From the NCBI GenBank assembly GCA_902577875.1, contig CACHAX010000007.1:1-53428 (forward strand): DNA of 53,428 nt, written 5' to 3'. The notes beneath the pieces are model-generated. The model was not told the DNA's origin, did not search any database, and was given only the letters and a program-made list of their open reading frames with translations. Each line of letters begins with the position of its first letter. Position 1 is the first letter of the stretch. This document shows positions 1 through 7,518 of the stretch, in pieces. The translations under genes were made by a program, and so were the position numbers. Origin of the DNA: an uncultured Pelagibacteraceae bacterium (GTDB taxonomy: Bacteria > Pseudomonadota > Alphaproteobacteria > Pelagibacterales > Pelagibacteraceae).

Positions 1-1
1 A

Positions 2-1315
2 AACAATCCTAGAATTATAGTTGGCCAAGATTACAGATCATACAGCGAACATATCAAAGAAAAATTAAAAGAGGGTTTGGTTTCAACTGGGTGCAAAATC
101 GAGGATATAGGATTATCTTTATCACCAATGGTTTACTTCGCACAGTTTAATTTAAATTCAGATGCAATAGCTATGGTTACAGCTAGTCATAATGAAAATG
201 GTTGGACGGGTGTAAAAATGGGCATCAAAAAAGGATTAACTCATGCACCTGAAGAAATGAAAGAACTAAAAGATATTACTCTCAATCAAAAATTTATTAA
301 TGGTGAAGGTAATGTAAAAAAAATTGATGATTTTCAGGATGTTTATAAAAATGATTTGATAACAAAAAACCCATTAAATAAAAAAATTAAAGCGGTAGTT
401 GCTTGTGGCAATGGAACAGCAGGAATATTTGCGCCAGAAATTTTAAGAGGTATTGGGTGTGAAGTCATTGAACTTGATTGTAACCTGGATTGGACATTTC
501 CAAAATATAATCCAAATCCTGAAGATTTAGAAATGCTACATGCAATTTCAAAAGCTGTTAAAGAAAATAATGCTGATATTGGATTTGGTTTTGATGGAGA
601 TGGAGATAGAGTTGGGGTTATCGATGACAAAGGTAATGAAATTTTTTCAGATAAAATAGGACTATTAATTGCAAGAAATCTTTCAAAAGATCACAAAAAA
701 AGTAAATTTATTGTAGATGTAAAATCGACAGGACTTTATTCCAATGACAAGATATTAAATGAGAATAAATGTGAAACAATTTATTGGAAAACTGGTCATT
801 CTCATATCAAAAGAAAGGTAAATACCGATAACGCTTTAGCAGGATTTGAGAAAAGTGGTCATTTCTTTTTTAATAAACCTTTGGGATATGGCTATGATGA
901 TGGAATTAATTCAGCAATACAGGTCTGTAAGTTACTCGATAAAAATAACAAAAAAATGAGTGAAATACTTAGTGAATTACCAACAACTTATCAAAGCCCG
1001 ACTATGGCTCCTTATTGTAAAGACAGCGAAAAATATGAAGTAGTTGAGAATTTAGTTAAAGAAATAAAAAATATCAAAGAAAATAAAACTAAAGTAGATA
1101 ATCAAGAAATTAGAGAGGTATTGACTGTTAATGGGGTAAGATTTTCTTTTGATGATGGGTCTTGGGGATTAATTAGAGCATCTTCAAATAAACCCTCTTT
1201 AGTTGTAGTTACTGAAAGTCCAACCTCAGAAGATAGAAAAAAGAAGATTTTTGACTTTATTGATAATCTGCTTCAACAAACTGGTAAAGTTGGGGATTAT
1301 GATCAAAAAATTTAA
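2..1315 (+). CDS. Phosphomannomutase/phosphoglucomutase, 5'-truncated
   Basis: Alpha-D-phosphohexomutase that interconverts hexose 6- and 1-phosphates for nucleotide-sugar and envelope polysaccharide synthesis in the cytoplasm. The reading frame is open to the left edge, and residues before the first usable start (TTG at 77) are clearly homologous (NNPRIIVGQDYRSY), so the gene begins outside the window; compared with AlgC-type enzymes about 45 residues are missing. Visible landmarks are the phosphoserine loop TASHNENGWTGVK (Ser at visible residue 62), the metal-binding DGDGDR loop, the sugar-recognition FEKSGH loop and the C-terminal phosphate-binding region with RASSNKPSL. The family call is secure; preference for mannose or glucose phosphates cannot be decided from sequence. 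It converges on the TauE-like gene across an 88-base gap. Confidence 0.93.
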   Translation, partial: NNPRIIVGQDYRSYSEHIKEKLKEGLVSTGCKIEDIGLSLSPMVYFAQFNLNSDAIAMVTASHNENGWTGVKMGIKKGLTHAPEEMKELKDITLNQKFINGEGNVKKIDDFQDVYKNDLITKNPLNKKIKAVVACGNGTAGIFAPEILRGIGCEVIELDCNLDWTFPKYNPNPEDLEMLHAISKAVKENNADIGFGFDGDGDRVGVIDDKGNEIFSDKIGLLIARNLSKDHKKSKFIVDVKSTGLYSNDKILNENKCETIYWKTGHSHIKRKVNTDNALAGFEKSGHFFFNKPLGYGYDDGINSAIQVCKLLDKNNKKMSEILSELPTTYQSPTMAPYCKDSEKYEVVENLVKEIKNIKENKTKVDNQEIREVLTVNGVRFSFDDGSWGLIRASSNKPSLVVVTESPTSEDRKKKIFDFIDNLLQQTGKVGDYDQKI

Positions 1316-1368
1316 AATTCAACTATAAAGAGTTAAGAAAAAATTAGAGAATCGATTAATATGAAATT

Positions 1369-1404
1369 GAGGTGGCGGAGGGAGACTGAAACCACCTCGT
1401 CTCC
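1369..1404. other. GC-rich interlocking inverted repeats, possible structured RNA or bidirectional terminator
   Basis: Two perfect inverted repeats interlock in 36 bases: GAGGTGG (1369-1375) with CCACCTC (1392-1398), and GGAGAC (1381-1386) with GTCTCC (1399-1404). About 64% of the bases are G or C, in a region that is otherwise very A+T-rich. Either helix alone makes a hairpin; both together would be a pseudoknot topology, although no linker separates the last two arms, so simultaneous formation may be strained. No T-run follows on either strand, so it is not a textbook intrinsic terminator. The last base is also the first base of the complement of the TauE stop codon. Read on the minus strand, the stretch resembles a tRNA-Ser 3' end (CTCCGCCACC), but no complete tRNA is present. 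Confidence 0.5.
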
Positions 1405-2237
1405 TAAGTCACTAAAAATCTATAAAGAAATAAAGTACCAATAACATAAAGAAAAACACCAAATAACCTTTGTGTTTTAACTCTATCTAGATCTTGAACT
1501 GTTTTTGCTCCGATCCTTGCCATGAATGTTGTTATTGGAACAAATATTATAAATGCAGGTATATTAATAAACCCTATGCTTAATGGGATATCAGCTTTTA
1601 ACATCAAACCAGATGTAAAAAATCCAATTGATCCAAATAAAGCTATTATAAATCCAATAGCTGCAGAGCTTCCTATTGCTAAGTTAATAGGATAACCAAA
1701 GTACCTTAGTATAGGAACATTCATCATAGCTCCTGTTATACCCATGGGTGCAGAAATTAATCCTGACAAAAATCCGAATATTATTCTTGGGAAAATATTA
1801 AATTTTTTTTTAATTTTTTTTTTCTTTTCACTTTGTAACAACAAGTAAGCTCCAAAAAAGAAAACAACTGCAGAAAAAAAGAATAATAATGTTTTAGTAT
1901 TCATCAATGCTGCCATCAATGTTCCAGAGAAAACTCCAATTATTACAAATGTTCCATAATTTTTAATAATATTAAAATCAACAGCGTTGTATTTTCTATG
2001 AGTTAATACTGAAGCTGTAGCAGTTAAAATTGTTATTGAGAAAGCTGTCCCTACAGATAAATGCATCAAATAATCTTTATCCACGTTAAATGCTTCAAAT
2101 ACAAAAAATAAAAATGGAACTGAGATTAATCCTCCACCGATACCAAAAAAGCCTGCAAAAAAACCAACCGGAACAGCGGCTGCCATCATTAAAAAAATAA
2201 AATAAATATTATTAATCTCTAAAAGAGTATTATTCAA
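1404..2237 (-). CDS. Sulfite exporter TauE/SafE family membrane protein
   Basis: Integral membrane carrier of the TauE/SafE family, 277 aa with about eight hydrophobic segments. The two family half-repeats each show a Gly-rich loop: GFFGIGGGLISVPFLFF near residue 30 and, in the second half, GAMMNVPILRYFGYP followed by AIGSSAAIGF. A Lys-rich cytoplasmic loop (near residues 137-145) separates the halves. Members export sulfite or organosulfur anions or have unknown substrates; the substrate here is not evident. The start overlaps the end of dusA by 8 bases, so it is probably co-transcribed with malonyl-CoA decarboxylase and dusA. No sulfonate-degradation gene is adjacent, so a role in sulfite export is only a family-level guess. 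Confidence 0.88.
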   Translation of the reverse strand: MNNTLLEINNIYFIFLMMAAAVPVGFFAGFFGIGGGLISVPFLFFVFEAFNVDKDYLMHLSVGTAFSITILTATASVLTHRKYNAVDFNIIKNYGTFVIIGVFSGTLMAALMNTKTLLFFFSAVVFFFGAYLLLQSEKKKKIKKKFNIFPRIIFGFLSGLISAPMGITGAMMNVPILRYFGYPINLAIGSSAAIGFIIALFGSIGFFTSGLMLKADIPLSIGFINIPAFIIFVPITTFMARIGAKTVQDLDRVKTQRLFGVFLYVIGTLFLYRFLVT

Positions 2238-3231
2238 TTTGACCTGCCGATATACTTTGTGGATTAAATTTTACTTTATCCATTATGTGATCAATTTTCT
2301 TAACATCGGCATCTCTTACACACATATTTTCACTTAAATATCTTTTCCAAAAACTAGAACCTGTTTGTCCATGAAATAAACCAAGAGTATGTCTCATGAT
2401 TTGATTTAATCTTGTACCTTTTTTAATTTCTTCTTTTACATACTCAATTAGTTTCTCAACAACTTCTTGTCTTGTTAAAACTTCACTATTATTAAAAATT
2501 TGGTTCTCAATATCTGCTAACATGTAAGGGGAATGATAAATTGACCTTCCGATCATAACACCATCTACATTATCTAAATGTTCTTTGATTTGATCAGTAG
2601 ACGTTATGCCTCCATTAATTATTATTTCTAAATCTTTAAAATCTTTTTTTAATCTATTTACGTATTCATATTTCAGAGGTGGAATGTTTAAATTTTGTTT
2701 AGGTGTAAATTTTCCTAACATTGCTTTTCTGGCATGGATTATAAAGGTTTTAACACCTGTTTCTTTTAAAATATTCACAAAATTATATAAATTTTCGTAT
2801 TGATCAACATTGTCATATCCAATTCTAGTTTTAACTGTTACAGGAAGTGTTGTTTTTGAAATCATTTCACTTAGACAATCAGCAACAAGATTAGGTTCTT
2901 GAATTAAACAAGCCCCAAATCTATTTTTCTGAACTTTTTTACTTGGACAACCTAAATTTAAATTTATTTCATCATAACCAAATTCTTCACCTAAATATGC
3001 TGCATTTCCTAATAATTTTGGAGAAGAACCACCAAGTTGCAGAGCAACAGGTTTTTCTCTCATATCAAATTCTAATAGTTTCTTTTTATCTCCTCTATCA
3101 ATAGCTTCTGAAACAATCATTTCAGTATAGAGAAGAACGTTTTTACTAATAAGTCTTAAGAAAAATCTTTCATGTTTGTCTGTGCAGTCCATCATTGGAG
3201 CAACAGAAACAGTTCTATTTAGTCTAAACAT
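2230..3231 (-). CDS. dusA: tRNA-dihydrouridine(20/20a) synthase
   Basis: FMN- and NADPH-dependent enzyme that reduces uridines 20/20a in the tRNA D-loop. The 333 aa length matches DusA. The N-terminus SVAPMMDCTDKHERFF and LLYTEMIVSEAI is the DusA version of the Dus TIM barrel. The catalytic cysteine lies in NRFGACLIQEP, just after NLNLGCPSKKV, and the FMN phosphate region includes INGGIT and GVMIGRSIY. It overlaps the malonyl-CoA decarboxylase gene upstream and the TauE gene downstream by 8 bases each, giving a tight three-gene minus-strand run in which a tRNA-modification gene sits among metabolic genes without obvious functional linkage. Confidence 0.95.
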   Translation of the reverse strand: MFRLNRTVSVAPMMDCTDKHERFFLRLISKNVLLYTEMIVSEAIDRGDKKKLLEFDMREKPVALQLGGSSPKLLGNAAYLGEEFGYDEINLNLGCPSKKVQKNRFGACLIQEPNLVADCLSEMISKTTLPVTVKTRIGYDNVDQYENLYNFVNILKETGVKTFIIHARKAMLGKFTPKQNLNIPPLKYEYVNRLKKDFKDLEIIINGGITSTDQIKEHLDNVDGVMIGRSIYHSPYMLADIENQIFNNSEVLTRQEVVEKLIEYVKEEIKKGTRLNQIMRHTLGLFHGQTGSSFWKRYLSENMCVRDADVKKIDHIMDKVKFNPQSISAGQIE

Positions 3232-4531
3232 ATTTTTTGAGTTTGTTTGATATATTAATTTTTTTTTCGTTTACATACTCTTGATGATTTTGCTCAATTT
3301 TCCCAAGTTCATATTTGTAATTAACCATAATTCCAAATGATCTTTTAAATCCTACATCAGAAACGTTAGCATTAATTACAATATCATCAATTTCAGCTCC
3401 ATTTTTTAAATGAAACCTACAAACATCATTAATAGGAAAACCTAGATCATTTTTTTGTACAGCTAAGTAATTTAATGCAAGTTTTGTTAGTAAATCTTTA
3501 TTATCTATAAATTTTCTATCTCCAATTTTAAGATCTAATGATTTTAAAAACTCAACTTTTACAAAATTATCTTTTTGAACTATTTCACTAATTTTTTCAT
3601 TTTCTGATGATTTTACCCAATCAGCAAAACCTTGCATTGGTGATAGGGTTCCAAAATTTTTTACATCAGGTAGTTCTTCTTGCAATTCGTATACAACTCT
3701 TTTAATTAAAAAATTACCCAATGTAACTCTTGAAAGCCCTTCTTGACAGTTACTAATTGAATAAAAAGTAGCTGTATCATAATCTTCTTTTTTCCCATCA
3801 TTGGGTCTTGTTAATTCTTGTATCGATTTTGCTAGCCCTTTAGTTAGCGCAATCTCAACAAAAATTATTGGTTCATCTTCTAATGCTGGATGAAAATAAG
3901 CAAAAAATCTTCTATTTTCACCTAATCTAATTTTCAATTCATTCATATCTTTCATTGAATGAACTTTTTCATATTTTAATAATTTTTCTAATATTGCAGC
4001 TTTAGTATCCCAGGTTATTTTTCTTAATTTTAAAAATCCAGGATTGAACCAATTTTTAAAAATATCAATCAAATCATAATCTAATTCTTTTAATTCAGGA
4101 TTTTTTAATAAAAACATTTGTAGATCTTCTCTTAAAGAAACAATCTCAGCTGTTCCATTAGGAGCCATGTTTAATCTTATAAACAATTCTTTTCTAATAC
4201 CTGATGTAATTCTTGATAAATTTAAAATTGATCTACTATTTTTATTTTCTGTATAATCTTTAATGGCATTATCAATATTTGCTGTATCAGGTTTATATTT
4301 TTCATTTACTTGAAGTAAGAATTTTAATTTATCTTCATGAGATAAGTTATGATATCTAAAGAGAATATCCCTTGCTAATGTAATTCCAAATGCTGCTCCT
4401 TTAGATGATAGCAGGTCATCACATAGCTCAATTAAATCTCTTTTTTTAGAGAATTTTTTTAATGATTTTTTCTCTAAAATTTTTTGACCAGCATCAGCAA
4501 TGGTCTCGAATATTCTTTTTATATTTAACAT
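3224..4531 (-). CDS. Malonyl-CoA decarboxylase
   Basis: Converts malonyl-CoA to acetyl-CoA and CO2. The 435 aa protein has the two-part family architecture: a helical N-terminal domain (about 1-170) and a GNAT-fold catalytic domain. Signature blocks are AYFHPALEDEPIIFVEIALT, FYSISNCQEGLSRVTLGNF with the catalytic Ser, FGTLSPMQGF, and CRFHLKNGAEI with the catalytic His. There is no obvious peroxisomal or mitochondrial-type extension. It lies 15 bases downstream of the TRAP transporter and across the divergent promoter from a class III CoA-transferase, a set that would import, activate and decarboxylate malonate. It plays the role MatA has in rhizobial malonate use, though the gene order differs from mat operons. 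Confidence 0.93.
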   Translation of the reverse strand: MLNIKRIFETIADAGQKILEKKSLKKFSKKRDLIELCDDLLSSKGAAFGITLARDILFRYHNLSHEDKLKFLLQVNEKYKPDTANIDNAIKDYTENKNSRSILNLSRITSGIRKELFIRLNMAPNGTAEIVSLREDLQMFLLKNPELKELDYDLIDIFKNWFNPGFLKLRKITWDTKAAILEKLLKYEKVHSMKDMNELKIRLGENRRFFAYFHPALEDEPIIFVEIALTKGLAKSIQELTRPNDGKKEDYDTATFYSISNCQEGLSRVTLGNFLIKRVVYELQEELPDVKNFGTLSPMQGFADWVKSSENEKISEIVQKDNFVKVEFLKSLDLKIGDRKFIDNKDLLTKLALNYLAVQKNDLGFPINDVCRFHLKNGAEIDDIVINANVSDVGFKRSFGIMVNYKYELGKIEQNHQEYVNEKKINISNKLKKYV

Positions 4532-4546
4532 GGTGTTTTTTATATA

Positions 4547-5878
4547 TTAAAAACCTAAACTTTTACCCATTATTTTGTCAGGTAGCCAAGTTACAATCTC
4601 AGGAAAAATGCATAAAATAAGTATAGCTAAAGCCATAATTATCATAAATGGTATAGATCCCTTTAAAATTTCTGACAAACTAACATCTGGTGTTATACCT
4701 TTAATTATATAAAGGTTTAATCCAACAGGTGGAGTAATAAGACCAATTTCCATATTAATTGTAAATACAATTGCAAACCAGTAAGGATCAAATCCCAGTT
4801 GAGTTATAACTGGCAATAATATTGCTGAGGTCATAACAATCACAGCAACTGGAGGTAAAAAGAACCCTGCAATTAACAGAAATATATTTATTAAAATAAA
4901 CACTACCCATTTATTAGAGCTCATCTCCACCATGCTTTGAGCTAATGATTGAGTTACGTAAAGTTGTGATAATGTAAACGCAAAAAGATAAGAAGCTGCG
5001 ATGATAAACATTATCATCACACTTTCTTTCATGGAAACTTTAACAATGTTCCATATTTTTTTTGGCTGATAAATTTTGTAGACCACAGCAATCAAAACAA
5101 ATACTAAAAAAGCTCCAACTCCTGAAGCTTCTGATGGAGTAGCAACACCACCATATAAAACATATAAAACTCCAGCAATGATTGCCAAGAAAGGAAGTAT
5201 CCTTGGCAGAACTTCAATTTTTTCTTTGAAAGTTGGAGGTGTTCTATTCTTTAGAGCTTTAGCTGAGTCTTTATCAATAAAGTAACTGTGTATCAGTGCC
5301 CAGATAGCGAACATACCTGCAAGCATAAATCCAGGTATCAACCCGCTTAAAAATAATCTTCCAATTGATGTTCCAGTTGCAATTCCATATACAATTAAAA
5401 CAATACTTGGAGGAATTAATACTCCTAAAGTTCCACCAGCTGCTATAGTTCCTGTTGCAATTTGATCTGAATATCCTCTTTTTCTCATTTCAGGAATTCC
5501 CATAGTACCAATTGCAGCACAGGTTGCGGGACTTGATCCACTTAATGCAGCAAAGATTGAACAAGCTCCTATATTAGAAATAACTAAACCTCCAGGTACT
5601 CTCCATAGCCATCTATCCAATCCTGTATATAAATCTTTTCCTGCTGGAGAATTTGCAACTGCCATCCCCATTAATATAAACATTGGTATTGAGAGAAGAA
5701 CAAATGAATTTAAGCCTGCATAGAAAGTTTCAGCAAAAACATCTAACATTTGAAAACCTTCAAAAGCAACTAAAAGAGCGATTGATACAAAGCTTAAACC
5801 AAAAGCAATTGGTATACCGGAAAATAATACTATCAAAGTAAAAACAGCAACGATTATTGCAATTATTAATGGATCCAT
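4547..5878 (-). CDS. TRAP transporter large permease (DctM-type)
   Basis: Large membrane subunit of a tripartite ATP-independent periplasmic transporter, using an ion gradient to import the solute delivered by the binding protein. It is 443 aa with about 12-13 hydrophobic segments. DctM-family blocks include SIPMFILMGMAVANS, CSIFAALSGSSPATCAAIG and GTLGVLIPPSIVLIVYG, and the C-terminal IGLITPPVGLNLYIIKG. The start codon shares one base with the stop of the small permease (position 5878), so the two are translationally coupled. The substrate is inferred only from neighbours (malonyl-CoA decarboxylase, CoA-transferase): a dicarboxylate such as malonate is plausible but unproven. Confidence 0.95.
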   Translation of the reverse strand: MDPLIIAIIVAVFTLIVLFSGIPIAFGLSFVSIALLVAFEGFQMLDVFAETFYAGLNSFVLLSIPMFILMGMAVANSPAGKDLYTGLDRWLWRVPGGLVISNIGACSIFAALSGSSPATCAAIGTMGIPEMRKRGYSDQIATGTIAAGGTLGVLIPPSIVLIVYGIATGTSIGRLFLSGLIPGFMLAGMFAIWALIHSYFIDKDSAKALKNRTPPTFKEKIEVLPRILPFLAIIAGVLYVLYGGVATPSEASGVGAFLVFVLIAVVYKIYQPKKIWNIVKVSMKESVMIMFIIAASYLFAFTLSQLYVTQSLAQSMVEMSSNKWVVFILINIFLLIAGFFLPPVAVIVMTSAILLPVITQLGFDPYWFAIVFTINMEIGLITPPVGLNLYIIKGITPDVSLSEILKGSIPFMIIMALAILILCIFPEIVTWLPDKIMGKSLGF

Positions 5879-6372
5879 TAGTTAGTATCCTTTTCGTCTG
5901 TAAGCTTAATAATTTCTGCTATATATTGTAAAATCATTAATGCAGCACCTATCATCATTGACGAATATGGTACCCACAATGGAGGATCCCAAACCGTTCC
6001 TGTTGAGTAATTTTTAGTAAACGCTTCCTCAACCATTAAAAAACCAAAATAGAATAAAATTAAGAAGAATAATAAACTGACTAATGAGGTAAAAATTTTA
6101 AGTCTTAAAATATTTTTTTTTGATAAAAAATCGTAAATCCACTCCATGCTTACATGAGCTTTTTCACTTAAAACATATGCACTTCCAATAAATGTTGAAG
6201 CAACTAGAAGCATTGTAACTAGCTCAGTTTGCCATGTTATTGCTCTTTGAAAAAAATATCTTTCAAAAACTAATTCTACAATTACAAGAATTGATAACAG
6301 TAAAGCTAGAACAGCAAAAGCTCCACAAGCTCTTGCAACATAATCACAGAATTTTAAGTACTTTTCTTTCAT
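5878..6372 (-). CDS. TRAP transporter small permease (DctQ-type)
   Basis: Small four-helix membrane subunit of the TRAP transporter, 164 aa. Hydrophobic segments lie roughly at residues 13-35, 45-67, 90-112 and 130-152. Family features include VFERYFFQRAITWQTELVTMLLV and the VWDPPLWVPYSSMMIG segment before the last helix. The ATG follows directly on a run of seven Ts that ends a strong hairpin in the gap to dctP. The hairpin's 3' arm contains the only good Shine-Dalgarno sequence (AGGGG), so translation may depend on hairpin opening. Confidence 0.93.
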   Translation of the reverse strand: MKEKYLKFCDYVARACGAFAVLALLLSILVIVELVFERYFFQRAITWQTELVTMLLVASTFIGSAYVLSEKAHVSMEWIYDFLSKKNILRLKIFTSLVSLLFFLILFYFGFLMVEEAFTKNYSTGTVWDPPLWVPYSSMMIGAALMILQYIAEIIKLTDEKDTN

Positions 6373-6377
6373 AAAAA

Positions 6378-6408
6378 AACCCCTACTTACAGATAATAAA
6401 TAGGGGTT
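6378..6408 (-). terminator. Hairpin plus T-run between dctP and dctQ, likely attenuator
   Basis: On the minus strand AACCCCTA and TAGGGGTT form a perfect 8-bp stem with a 15-base loop, followed directly by seven Ts and the dctQ ATG. This has the form of an intrinsic terminator inside the operon and would let the binding protein be made in excess over the permeases. The 3' arm also holds the dctQ Shine-Dalgarno AGGGG, so the same structure could block translation. Confidence 0.75.
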
Positions 6409-6422
6409 CTTTATATATTATT

Positions 6423-7433
6423 TTATTTAACTGCTAAAGCCATTTCCATTAGCTTATCGCCACCTGGAACTTTTTCAGCAAAAGCTTTGTGAGATGATTT
6501 TATTGCAATATCAACCCATGCAGCATGATCATCAGCATCCATATACACTAATTTAACACCTGCAGCTTTGTATGCTTCCTCAAACTTTTTATCTAAGTTT
6601 TCTACTTGAGCTGTCATATATTTCTCAGCAACTTTTCCTGCTTTCATTAAAGCCACTTGCTGGCTTGAATTTAATGCATTGTAGCTTTTCTTAGACATTA
6701 AAATTGGCTCATACATAAACCATAAACCAAATTTTCCTGGAGGAGTTGCACATTTTACTTGTTCGTAAATTTTGTAACTTACAAAACTTCCTGAACTAGT
6801 ATTTGCACCTGTTAATACACCAGTTTGTAATCCAGTATAAATTTCAGATGACGGCATACTTTGAATACCTGCACCAGCAGCTTCTAACATTTGGTTGAAA
6901 GCTTTTCCTGCAGCTCTCATCACTTGTCCTTTAGCATCACTTGGATTTTTGATACATTTAGTTTTTGATGCGAAACCACCACCTAACCATGCATCAGATA
7001 GTACTACAACACCAGCATCACTGATTATTTTTTTAATCTCAGTCATCATTGGACCTTTATTAAATCTCAATGCATGCTCATGATTTTTTACAGTTCCTGG
7101 CATTAATGTAGCATCAAACTCTGGATGGAATTTTGATGCATAAGCTAATGGGAAAGCAGAAATATCTAATTGACCTGTAGTCATAGGTTTCCACTGTTCT
7201 TTTGGCTTATAAAGTGACTTAGCTGGATAAATTCTAATTTCTAAATCAACGTTTGCTTTTTTTACTTCATCAGCAATAATTTGTACCATTTCATGACGTG
7301 GATCAAAAGAGCCATCAGCTCTTGGTGTACCTGGCCATTGGTGACTTGCTTTTAATGTAACTGCGTATGCAGATCCTACTATTGAAAAAGCTATAATTAT
7401 TGAAGACAAATATAATGTTATTTTTCTTAACAT
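6423..7433 (-). CDS. TRAP transporter substrate-binding protein (DctP-type)
   Basis: Periplasmic solute receptor of the TRAP system, 336 aa. The start at 7433 is preferred because AGGGGA lies just upstream and the product opens with a typical signal peptide (MLRKITLYLSSIIIAFSI, cleavage near SAYA-VT). A longer frame to 7508 would run through the divergent promoter. DctP-fold features include the initial strand LKASHQWPG and the Arg of VMRAAGKAF, in the position of the conserved Arg that clamps the carboxylate of TRAP ligands. The tract after LSDAWLGGGFASKT carries hinge residues. An acid substrate is therefore likely, and the neighbouring malonyl-CoA decarboxylase suggests malonate or a close analogue. 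Confidence 0.94.
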   Translation of the reverse strand: MLRKITLYLSSIIIAFSIVGSAYAVTLKASHQWPGTPRADGSFDPRHEMVQIIADEVKKANVDLEIRIYPAKSLYKPKEQWKPMTTGQLDISAFPLAYASKFHPEFDATLMPGTVKNHEHALRFNKGPMMTEIKKIISDAGVVVLSDAWLGGGFASKTKCIKNPSDAKGQVMRAAGKAFNQMLEAAGAGIQSMPSSEIYTGLQTGVLTGANTSSGSFVSYKIYEQVKCATPPGKFGLWFMYEPILMSKKSYNALNSSQQVALMKAGKVAEKYMTAQVENLDKKFEEAYKAAGVKLVYMDADDHAAWVDIAIKSSHKAFAEKVPGGDKLMEMALAVK

Positions 7434-7463
7434 AGTTTTCCCCTTTTTATTTATAATGATGAT

Positions 7464-7498
7464 ATTAAATTGAACTTGAGCAGAAGAGTCAATATAAG
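7464..7498. promoter_or_regulatory. Overlapping face-to-face divergent promoters, dctP and CoA-transferase
   Basis: Plus strand: -35 TTGAAC (7470-7475), 17-base spacer, -10 TATAAG (7493-7498), placing transcription start about 14 bases before the CoA-transferase ATG. Minus strand: -35 TTGACT (7487-7492), 17-base spacer, -10 TTTAAT (7464-7469), serving dctP. Each -35 lies inside the spacer of the other promoter. Assignments are by eye against the sigma-70 consensus. Confidence 0.6.
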
Positions 7499-7518
7499 GA
7501 AATGACATACTTATTATT

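Noticed and set aside
1369-1404. Complete tRNA or tmRNA piece at the GC-rich element
   Set aside because: The minus strand resembles a tRNA-Ser 3' end but no anticodon arm, D arm or matching acceptor 5' strand is present in the short gap.
7434-7508. N-terminal extension of the DctP protein to 7508
   Set aside because: It would pass through both divergent promoters and place 25 polar residues before the signal peptide; the start at 7433 has an SD.
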